DNA of 5,295 bases from NCBI GenBank assembly GCA_937899305.1, contig CALDJV010000202.1, positions 1 to 5,295 of the forward strand, read 5' to 3'. The notes under the pieces were generated by a model. The model searched no databases and had not been told where the DNA came from. It worked only from the letters and a program-made list of their open reading frames with translations. Positions 1 through 5,295 of the stretch are shown here, one piece after another; position 1 is the first letter of the stretch, and each line of letters starts with the position of its first letter. This stretch comes from an uncultured Cytophagaceae bacterium (GTDB lineage Bacteria > Bacteroidota > Bacteroidia > Cytophagales > Microscillaceae). The translations under genes and the position numbers were made by a program.

Positions 1-40
1 TTTTATAAAAGCCTTCTTAATTGTTACATATTTGCTGTAA

Positions 41-72
41 ATTGTATTAAAGCCTATATATACCTATTTTTT
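41..72 (+). promoter_or_regulatory. Candidate Bacteroidota-type promoter for the large secreted protein
   Basis: ATTG at 41-44 and TATTTTTT at 65-72 are separated by 20 bases. They resemble the Bacteroidota sigma factor consensus (TTTG or TTG near -33, TAnnTTTG near -7), with one mismatch in each box. Initiation would fall near 78-80 and leave a leader of about 30 bases. The leader is very AT-rich, so chance matches are likely. A second near-match to the -7 box, CATATTTG at 27-34, has no partner at the right distance inside the window. Confidence 0.3.
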
Positions 73-109
73 ATTCATAAATCATTACCGAACCCTAATA
101 TTCCCTACG

Positions 110-202
110 ATGAATACGAACAGGCAAAGAATTTATTTGGTGAGTAATCGTGTAATGGCGATGATCTTCTTATTGAGTTTTTTTGCGCAACCCCTACTGG
201 CG
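110..202 (+). other. Sec signal peptide (residues 1-31)
   Basis: The n-region carries Arg5, Arg7 and Arg14. The hydrophobic core runs from about Val15 to Phe25, followed by AQPLLA and a likely signal peptidase I site after Ala31 (LLA|FTP). There is no cysteine in a lipobox position, so the protein should not be a lipoprotein. This fits a T9SS cargo, which must first reach the periplasm through Sec. Confidence 0.85.
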
Positions 203-3200
203 TTTACTCCCAAAGATACTCTAGGACTCAAAAGAGAAGTACAGGCATTTGCCAAATCTGGCTCAAGTGTTACTGACATTGTTAAATTTATCAATCACCG
301 GAAATCATTTCGCCCCCCCAATGCACTCCCCATTAGTGCGCTAAATACGCCTGGATCTGAAACGGACAAGATAGAAAATGTTCGAGCTACTCGTGTTACT
401 GATAATTCTTTTGTCATTGTTTATCAGGTAGAAAGTAGTGGAGTTCCCGAAATAAAAGTAATGATGGGGCATATAATGGTAGGAGGAACGGTGACTTTTG
501 GTACTCCTGTTACGATTGAGGAGGTAAATGGGAACAAATCGAGCAATGTTGATATTGCCGCCTTGGATGATTCTCATTTGGTTGTAGTACTGGATTCAGG
601 GAATGGTACCTCCACCCATAAGTTTTATGCCGTAGCTTTGATGATTTCAGGTACTGATTTGATTTTAGGCCCCATCAGTGGTGACAACGATGTACCAGTA
701 GAAACACCAGTGTCTACTTTGTCATTGGGTAATGAACTACGAGTGGCGGCCATATCGGCTACTGATTTTGTCGTGGCTTACACCCAATTTGATGGATCTA
801 GTGCCTACCTGGGAAGAGCAGTAGTTGGTGTCTTTGACCCACTCGATGGCTCAGTAAAGTTCAACGGTACTTTCAGCGATTTCGGAGACAGTGACACCGA
901 CTTTATTTCGTTGGCACCTCTGGACGATAACCAGGCAGTGGTAGCGTATCGCTCGGGAGGCTCTCAGATAAGTGCCAAGATACTTGATGTCAATGTGACC
1001 CTGGCCAGCGTTACTGCTGGAGCTGGGTTCAATGCTGTTGTAGGTACTCCTTGTTTGAGAACGACCGTAGCTCAGTTGAACGACACCCAGTTTTTATTGG
1101 CTTACGAACAAGGAACCACTACTACCCAGGTGAACTTGGTGAAGTGTAATGTGGTTTCAAGTGTCATTTCATCATTGACTACTTTGAATAACCTACACGT
1201 GGGGGATCCTACCAATAGCTTAACCGCAAGTAAAATAGCCAACAACGAAGTAATCATCAATGTGCTAGAGACTGGAACATCTGAAGTATATCGGGTAGAT
1301 GCCACTTCTGATATGACTTCCCCCGATGTGACTGATCAGGTCGGCTTTTCAGCATCTACCAATGATGCAGAAAATAAAGCCTTTACGGTAGGGTTGAGTA
1401 CCCTTGCGTCAGTATCTATTGCAGTAGTAGCGGCTGATGGTTCAAGTGGTGCTTATGGACATGATCAAGGGTTGGTTGCACTGCCCGAAGCCAAGGTATT
1501 GGGAGATGGATTTGAGATTGTTTCAGGGGCTACTACCACGCAACCCGATGATCATACAGATTTTGGTGTGGCATCGGTGAATGACTCCCTGGAGTTTCAG
1601 TTTGAGATTCAAAATGCTGGAAATGCCGATTTAGTGATTAGTTCGATTGCCTCTAGCAATAGTTTGTTTACTATCCCTACCAGTGTTTCGGGACTGACAG
1701 TATCGCCCGGTGGTTCAGAGGTTTTTAGCATTCGTTACAAGCCTACTACCACTACTGTAGCAGCTCCTGATTTGGCTACCATTACCATCAACTCCAACGA
1801 TACGGCCAGTCCTTTCACTTTTTTGGTGTCGGGAGCGGCCATTGTCAGGCTGACAACACCTACCATTACCGATTCTAGCAGTACACGTAACCAAATATCA
1901 ATCAGGTGGACCGATGACAATACCAATGAATTTGGGTATGATGTATATCGGGCTGAAACGATGCCTGCACCACCAGGGGGTACCGCATCATTAGGGCCTT
2001 TCCAATTGGTGTTTGAACTGCAGCCCGACGCAACTACCTTTACCGATTTTGGTTTGCGAACCAATACTACTTATGCTTATTATGTAGTTGCTATTGCAGA
2101 AGACCCTAGTCTCAATTCCTTGCCAAGTGATACCGCGATGGTGAGTACGCTGGCCAATGCGCCGGTGGCTCCAAGTGCCCTGAATGCGTTGGCATTGAGT
2201 CAAACCGAAATCCAGTTAGAATGGCGTGACAACTCATCTAATGAAACTGGCTTTGAGATATTTAGACGCAAGGCCGGAGAAACCAATTTTACGATGCTTA
2301 CCACTTTGTCTTCTGACACAGAGCTTTATATAGACCAAGATTTAGATTCAAAAACGGAGTATTCTTACCTCATTTCAGCCACTGGAAACGAAGGTAATTC
2401 GCCTCCAACCGATACTGCTACAGTGGCTACCTTGTCTAATGCTCCTGGCGCCCCCAGCGATTTATTGGTAGAAGTGGTTTCGGGGAGTGAATTGGGACTC
2501 GACTGGGAGGACAACTCAGACAACGAACTCGGTTTTGTGATTTACCGTTCTACCGAACAATTTGGTACTTACAGTGTTGTAGACACCGTATTGACTGATG
2601 TTGTTGAATACTTAGATACTTCCCTTACCACGGGGACAACATATTATTACTATGTAATTGCCTATAACAATGATGGCGAATCACTCGATCCTTCCAATAT
2701 TGCTTCAGGAGTACCCCAAAATGTACCCTTGGTGCCATCCAATATCCAGTTCAATATTGTTTCTAATACGACTATTGAAATCACCTGGACGATAGACAAC
2801 CCTCCTACCACCGAACGAACCGCTCAAGGATTCAAGATTGAAGCAGCGAGCCTTTTGGGCACTCAGGGGATAGGACAAAGGCGACATAACTGGGCCCCAA
2901 CTACATTTACCAATGGTAAAAAGGTAGCCAGAACAACAAATGATGGCTTCAGCGATTTGATCTTCTCCGAAATAGGCACGACTGATGCCAGTACCACCAA
3001 ATTTACCGCAACGAACTTGATTCCCAATCAATCTTATTTGTTTAGGTTGCGTGCTTTCAATGACAACGGTAATTCGCCCTACACACCAGACTCTACTTTG
3101 GTGACTCCAGTGGATCCTTCGGTGCCTACGCCAAGCGCTCCTTCTGATCTCAAAGTGACCTCGGTATCTCAATCTGAGCTTGACCTTACCTGGAAAGACA

Positions 3201-4156
3201 ACTCGGCGGATGAATTGGTCTTTAAGATTGAGCGAAAAAGAAGCAGTGAAGCGGAGACTGCCTGGGTTGAAATTGCCCAAGTAGTAGGAGGTACTACGAG
3301 TTTCAGTAGCACCGATTTATTAGCCGACAGTACTTATGATTATCGAGTGAGAGCCAGCAACCAGGGAGGAGAATCGGCCTACAGCAATGTAAGTTCGGCC
3401 AAAGTAGAATGTAATTTGGTAGTATTGGTGACCAACAATTCAGGTACCAACACCATTTGTTCGGGCAAAGCGGCTTTATTGGTCGTAAACACCAATGTGA
3501 GTGATGCCACCTATCAATGGAAACTCAATGGGATCAACATCGAAAACGCTAACTTGCCGATATACAATGCCACCGAAACCGGGGAATACAATTGTCAGGT
3601 CATTTCAGATGGTTGTAGCAAGTCTTCTACCACTCCCTCAGTGGTCATCAGCAAGTCCTCATTTCAGGTAACCATTAGCGTAACTGATAGTACAACCAAT
3701 ACTTTTACTGCCAGTGTAAGTGGAGCCCAAAGTTACCAATGGTATCGAGATTATATTGCCATAGAGGGGGCCACCGAAAGTGTTTATCAAACTGCTCAGG
3801 ACGGAACCTATTTTGTAGTAGTGAGCAACGAGGGCTGTTCTTCAACTTCTAACTTGATTAATTGGGCTACGGTGAGGGTGACTGGCATCGAAGACAATGA
3901 GTTTACTAAAAGCATATCCATATCGCCCAACCCGTCAGCCACCGAGTCAGTCTTACAAATGAACAATGAAGAGTTTGGACCTTATAAAATCTTGATTACC
4001 GATAACCAAGGTAAAGTATTGGAAGTAATGAAAGGTGAGAAGAAAACTAAAAAAATGTTGCTAGACTTACCGATCCAGTCATTGGCCACTGGACTATACT
4101 TGGTTAAAATTCAAATGAAGGAAAAAGAGAGCACGAAAAAGTTATTGAAAGAATAA
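110..4156 (+). CDS. Large T9SS-secreted surface protein: beta-propeller-like repeats, choice-of-anchor D, five FN3, two Ig-like, type A sorting domain
   Basis: This 1348-residue protein is predicted to cross the inner membrane by Sec and the outer membrane by the type IX system, then be attached to the surface or released. Domains by residue: signal peptide 1-31; seven beta-rich repeats about 91-445; choice-of-anchor D/ASH-like 466-576; FN3 at 581-680, 683-775, 777-868, 871-1000 and 1007-1099; Ig-like at 1100-1181 and 1184-1254; T9SS type A sorting domain 1265-1348. No protease, glycosidase or other catalytic signature is recognisable, so a binding, adhesive or structural role is inferred; the ligand is unknown. 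The ATG at 110 is preferred because it puts a basic n-region before the hydrophobic core. Starts at Met16 or Met18 would remove that region. No purine-rich Shine-Dalgarno precedes the ATG (CCCTAATATTCCCTACG), which is normal in Bacteroidota. The frame is intact throughout. The neighbouring gene converges on it, so it is probably transcribed alone. Confidence 0.93.
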   Translation: MNTNRQRIYLVSNRVMAMIFLLSFFAQPLLAFTPKDTLGLKREVQAFAKSGSSVTDIVKFINHRKSFRPPNALPISALNTPGSETDKIENVRATRVTDNSFVIVYQVESSGVPEIKVMMGHIMVGGTVTFGTPVTIEEVNGNKSSNVDIAALDDSHLVVVLDSGNGTSTHKFYAVALMISGTDLILGPISGDNDVPVETPVSTLSLGNELRVAAISATDFVVAYTQFDGSSAYLGRAVVGVFDPLDGSVKFNGTFSDFGDSDTDFISLAPLDDNQAVVAYRSGGSQISAKILDVNVTLASVTAGAGFNAVVGTPCLRTTVAQLNDTQFLLAYEQGTTTTQVNLVKCNVVSSVISSLTTLNNLHVGDPTNSLTASKIANNEVIINVLETGTSEVYRVDATSDMTSPDVTDQVGFSASTNDAENKAFTVGLSTLASVSIAVVAADGSSGAYGHDQGLVALPEAKVLGDGFEIVSGATTTQPDDHTDFGVASVNDSLEFQFEIQNAGNADLVISSIASSNSLFTIPTSVSGLTVSPGGSEVFSIRYKPTTTTVAAPDLATITINSNDTASPFTFLVSGAAIVRLTTPTITDSSSTRNQISIRWTDDNTNEFGYDVYRAETMPAPPGGTASLGPFQLVFELQPDATTFTDFGLRTNTTYAYYVVAIAEDPSLNSLPSDTAMVSTLANAPVAPSALNALALSQTEIQLEWRDNSSNETGFEIFRRKAGETNFTMLTTLSSDTELYIDQDLDSKTEYSYLISATGNEGNSPPTDTATVATLSNAPGAPSDLLVEVVSGSELGLDWEDNSDNELGFVIYRSTEQFGTYSVVDTVLTDVVEYLDTSLTTGTTYYYYVIAYNNDGESLDPSNIASGVPQNVPLVPSNIQFNIVSNTTIEITWTIDNPPTTERTAQGFKIEAASLLGTQGIGQRRHNWAPTTFTNGKKVARTTNDGFSDLIFSEIGTTDASTTKFTATNLIPNQSYLFRLRAFNDNGNSPYTPDSTLVTPVDPSVPTPSAPSDLKVTSVSQSELDLTWKDNSADELVFKIERKRSSEAETAWVEIAQVVGGTTSFSSTDLLADSTYDYRVRASNQGGESAYSNVSSAKVECNLVVLVTNNSGTNTICSGKAALLVVNTNVSDATYQWKLNGINIENANLPIYNATETGEYNCQVISDGCSKSSTTPSVVISKSSFQVTISVTDSTTNTFTASVSGAQSYQWYRDYIAIEGATESVYQTAQDGTYFVVVSNEGCSSTSNLINWATVRVTGIEDNEFTKSISISPNPSATESVLQMNNEEFGPYKILITDNQGKVLEVMKGEKKTKKMLLDLPIQSLATGLYLVKIQMKEKESTKKLLKE
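362..1489 (+). repeat. Seven beta-rich repeats of about 55 residues, probable seven-bladed beta-propeller (residues 85-460)
   Basis: A recurring pattern of small/hydrophobic residues, then D/N-rich turn, then a hydrophobic strand ending in Y or a hydrophobic residue occurs seven times: VTDNSFVIVY (96-105), LDDSHLVVVL (152-161), ISATDFVVAY (215-224), LDDNQAVVAY (271-280), LNDTQFLLAY (323-332), IANNEVIINV (376-385) and a weaker LASVSIAVV (432-440). Spacing between equivalent positions is 52 to 63 residues. Seven such units with a repeating beta-strand suggest a seven-bladed propeller, a fold often used for binding carbohydrate or protein ligands. The repeat is seen in the sequence; the fold is inferred. 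The sixth and seventh copies are the most degenerate. Confidence 0.6.
1505..1837 (+). other. Choice-of-anchor D / ASH-like domain (residues 466-576)
   Basis: The segment shows the order typical of this Ig-like family: DFGVASV (484-490), a strand leading to the QNAGNADLVISSI turn (501-513), SLF (518-520), SVSGLTVSPGG (525-535), a strand ending IRYKP (541-545), ATITINSND (556-564) and a closing FLVSG (571-575). The SPGG turn and the INSND element are the clearest marks. Such domains are common spacers or attachment modules in secreted proteins of Bacteroidota that carry sorting domains. Here it sits between the propeller-like region and the FN3 stalk. Confidence 0.75.
1850..3406 (+). repeat. 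Array of five fibronectin type III domains (residues 581-1099)
   Basis: Each unit has the FN3 core Trp of strand B (W600, W705, W799, W893, W1028) and a Tyr-rich strand F such as TYAYYVVAI (654-662), TYYYYVIAY (844-852) or TYDYRVRAS (1075-1083). Four of the five share a WxDNSxNExGFxIYR-like signature after the Trp; the fourth has lost it. Linkers also recur, with an NAPxAPS pattern at 683-689 and 778-783 and PSAPSDL at 1008-1014. Trp-to-Trp spacing is 105, 94, 94 and 135 residues, the last reflecting an insertion in domain four. The array probably forms a rigid stalk that holds the N-terminal head away from the cell. Confidence 0.85.
3407..3871 (+). other. Two tandem Ig-like domains (residues 1100-1254)
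   Basis: The first copy carries TICSGKAALLV (1115-1125), YQWKLNG (1135-1141), TGEYNCQV (1157-1164) and DGC (1167-1169). The second carries SYQWYRD (1208-1214), AQDGTYFVVVSNEGC (1229-1243) and SSTSN (1244-1248). This is the CSGG / YQWxxNG / GxYxVxVxxxxGC layout of Ig-like or PKD-like modules often found just before sorting domains in Bacteroidota. The first copy has four cysteines (1101, 1117, 1162, 1169), enough for two disulfides. The second has only Cys1243. Confidence 0.7.
3902..4153 (+). other. T9SS type A C-terminal sorting domain (residues 1265-1348)
   Basis: The domain has the ISPNP motif (1271-1275), a KILITDNQGKVL strand (1293-1304), a loop rich in Lys, LPIQSLATGLYLVKI (1320-1334) and a basic end, KKLLKE. 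These are the usual conserved blocks of the type A (por secretion/TIGR04183-like) sorting domain: xPNP, DxxGK, LxxGxYxVxI and a Lys-rich tail. In known systems this domain directs transport through the outer-membrane type IX translocon and is usually removed during surface attachment. It therefore predicts that the organism has a T9SS. Confidence 0.93.
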
Positions 4157-4164
4157 AGGTTTAT

Positions 4165-4330
4165 GGTTAAATTGTTCCGCTACGCTCATTGTTAGATTGT
4201 TCTATGGTTGCGTAAAGCGACGTATTGATTAGCCTTTGGCAGAGCTTGAACTGCGTTCTGCGGTTATTGATGTTTAATTGTTGATTAACTGAGCCTTGGC
4301 GAGCTGAGCTAATTGTTCCGCCTTGCGCTA
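4165..4330 (+). repeat. Degenerate interspersed repeats downstream of the large gene
   Basis: This non-coding stretch contains AATTGTTCCGC twice (4170-4180 and 4311-4321), each followed by a related CGCT-containing tail. ATTGTT occurs five times (4171, 4188, 4196, 4277, 4312). A second pair is AGCCTTTGGCAGAGCT (4231-4246) and AGCCTTGGCGAGCT (4292-4305), both a short distance after a TTGATTA. The copies are imperfect and the spacing is irregular, so this looks like decayed interspersed repeat material rather than a neat tandem array. A weak stem, AACTGC/GCGGTT at 4249-4265, has no good T-tract. I see no gene and no convincing terminator here. Confidence 0.5.
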
Positions 4331-4484
4331 CTGTGGACTATCGGCTAAACAAAACTACCAACTACGATCTACCAACTCCTAACTAAAAAACTGTGGACTA
4401 TCGACCGTGGACTATGGACTAAAGAAAACTGTGGACTACAAAAAAACTACCAACTCCTGACTCCGAACTACTAACTAAAAAAAA
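4331..4484. repeat. Heptanucleotide repeat array, 20 units in five blocks
   Basis: The stretch divides almost without remainder into 7-base units beginning with CT (one begins CC): CTGTGGA, CTATCGG, CTAAACA; CTACCAA, CTACGAT, CTACCAA, CTCCTAA, CTAAAAA; CTGTGGA, CTATCGA, CCGTGGA, CTATGGA, CTAAAGA; CTGTGGA, CTACAAA; CTACCAA, CTCCTGA, CTCCGAA, CTACTAA, CTAAAAA. Blocks are 4331-4351, 4355-4389, 4391-4425, 4429-4442 and 4447-4481. Each block closes with an A-rich unit and one to four extra A bases. Two unit types alternate by block: TGGA-type (4331, 4391, 4429) and CCAA/CCTAA-type (4355, 4447). Similar heptanucleotide repeats (STRR) are known in filamentous cyanobacteria. The function is unknown. 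Confidence 0.85.
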
Positions 4485-5295
4485 CTATTTCTGAGCTACC
4501 TTTTCTACGGCTCGCCAAACCCTCAATACATTACCCGAGCAGATTCTTTTGATGTCTTGTTCAGAATACCCTTTCTTGAGCAAATGATAAATCAAATTGG
4601 GATAAAACGATACATCCTTGAGGCCTTCAGGGAGTGCAGGACCTACTCCATCAAAATCTGACCCCAAGCCTACGTGATCGATGCCGACTAGTTTGACAAC
4701 ATGGTCAATGTGTTGAACAACTTCGCTGATGTGAGCGGTCAACGGTACTTTCTGAGCCTGAGCGCGTGCTGCCGCCCTCCTTTGATAAATATTAAGACTT
4801 AAATTGGCTCTGATTTGACTGATTTTGGTGTAAGAATCAGCCGATCGTTGATTTAAAAACATGGCCCCAAAGCTAATCTGAATTACTCCTCCTTTTTTTG
4901 CCAAAGTTTTAATCATAGCATCGCTCATATTGCGATGAAATCCGGGCGTAAAATATCGGCAAGAGGAATGAGACGCAATCACTGGAGCCTTAGACAGCGT
5001 CATGACTTGGTAAAAAGTATCATCTGAAATATGTGAAACATCGACCATCATTCCCAGACGATTCATCTCCTGCACCACCTTTTTTCCAAATGGGCTCAAT
5101 CCTTTCCAAGTACGACGAGGATCGGTCGAGGAGTCACAAATATGATTGTCTTTCCCGTGGGTAAGGGTAATGTAACGTACCCCACGTCGATAAAAAAAAC
5201 GCAGATTATCCAGGCTCCCTTCCAGTGGAGCTCCGTTTTCCATACCCAAAGGCAGCGAAATAATGCCTTTGCGAAAGTTAGCCTCTATTTCTTTG
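4485..5295 (-). CDS. Peptidase family M19 (membrane/renal-type dipeptidase), C-terminal part; 5' end beyond the window
   Basis: The open frame continues to the right edge, so the visible 269 residues are the C-terminal part of a gene. The first ATG-like positions near 5243-5249 lie inside conserved sequence and are not the true start. M19 enzymes are zinc dipeptidases that cleave dipeptides, including some with a D-residue at the C-terminal side. Counting visible residues, the family motifs are: GMENG (17-21) with the bridging metal ligand Glu19; GVRYITLTH (38-46) with His46; VDVSH (84-88) with zinc ligand His88; ASHSS (107-111) with ligand His109; HRNM (120-123) with substrate-binding Arg121; and GSDFDG (211-216) with Asp213, the equivalent of the acid in human DPEP1. 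The N-terminal HxD ligand pair and any signal or lipoprotein sequence are outside the window. All residues that can be checked are present, so the enzyme is probably active. It converges on the large surface-protein gene and ends TAG at 4487-4485. Confidence 0.95.
   Translation of the reverse strand, partial: KEIEANFRKGIISLPLGMENGAPLEGSLDNLRFFYRRGVRYITLTHGKDNHICDSSTDPRRTWKGLSPFGKKVVQEMNRLGMMVDVSHISDDTFYQVMTLSKAPVIASHSSCRYFTPGFHRNMSDAMIKTLAKKGGVIQISFGAMFLNQRSADSYTKISQIRANLSLNIYQRRAAARAQAQKVPLTAHISEVVQHIDHVVKLVGIDHVGLGSDFDGVGPALPEGLKDVSFYPNLIYHLLKKGYSEQDIKRICSGNVLRVWRAVEKVAQK

Noticed and set aside
1..10. Perfect palindrome TTTTATAAAA at the left edge
   Set aside because: In a leader this rich in A and T, a 10-base palindrome of only A/T is expected by chance, and the flanking context is cut off.
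2705..3280. A 191-residue open frame on the minus strand inside the large gene
   Set aside because: It lies wholly antisense to well-supported FN3 domains, its translation is rich in Arg and low in recognisable structure, and no start signal or family motif is seen. It is an artefact of codon composition. The shorter antisense frames at 341-577, 1102-1305, 1735-2064 and 1991-2203 were rejected for the same reason.
4249..4265. Possible terminator hairpin AACTGC-GTTCT-GCGGTT
   Set aside because: The stem is only six pairs with one G-T pair, it lies about 90 bases after the stop codon, and no T-run follows.
4331..4484. CRISPR array
   Set aside because: The units are 7 bases long without spacers, and no cas genes are visible. 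The pattern is a short tandem repeat.
5247..5249. TTG at 5249-5247 as the start of the dipeptidase
   Set aside because: The frame stays open through the right edge, and the 15 residues upstream (KEIEANFRKGIISLP) lead directly into the conserved GMENG metal-ligand motif. The N-terminal HxD motif required by the family is still missing, so the gene must begin outside the window.

Overview
The window looks like chromosomal DNA of a Bacteroidota bacterium, probably of the Cytophagales type, although that finer placement is only an impression. Three things point this way. The large protein ends in a type IX secretion system (T9SS) sorting domain. It is built from FN3, Ig-like and choice-of-anchor modules in the usual style of Bacteroidota surface proteins. 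Its start codon has no Shine-Dalgarno sequence, and the only promoter candidate fits the Bacteroidota -33/-7 pattern.

Layout: positions 1-109 are an AT-rich leader with a weak promoter candidate. Positions 110-4156 (+) encode one 1348-residue secreted protein. In order it has a signal peptide, seven repeats of about 55 residues that look like a beta-propeller, a choice-of-anchor D (ASH-like) domain, five FN3 domains, two Ig-like domains and a C-terminal type A T9SS sorting domain. No catalytic domain is recognisable, so the likely role is binding, adhesion or structure at the cell surface. Positions 4157-4484 are a 328-base intergenic stretch made almost entirely of repeats: first degenerate ATTGTT/CCGC-type copies, then a strikingly regular array of 7-base units. 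Positions 4485-5295 (-) hold the C-terminal part of a peptidase family M19 (membrane/renal dipeptidase) gene whose 5' end lies beyond the right edge.

The two genes converge, so they are not an operon, and nothing in the sequence links their functions. The most unusual structure is the heptanucleotide array at 4331-4484. It has 20 units in five blocks, each block ending in an A-rich unit plus an A-run, and it runs right up to the dipeptidase stop codon, which lies in register with it. I see no RNA genes, CRISPR array, insertion sequence or phage genes. I do not see clear evidence of a wholly new multi-gene system here.
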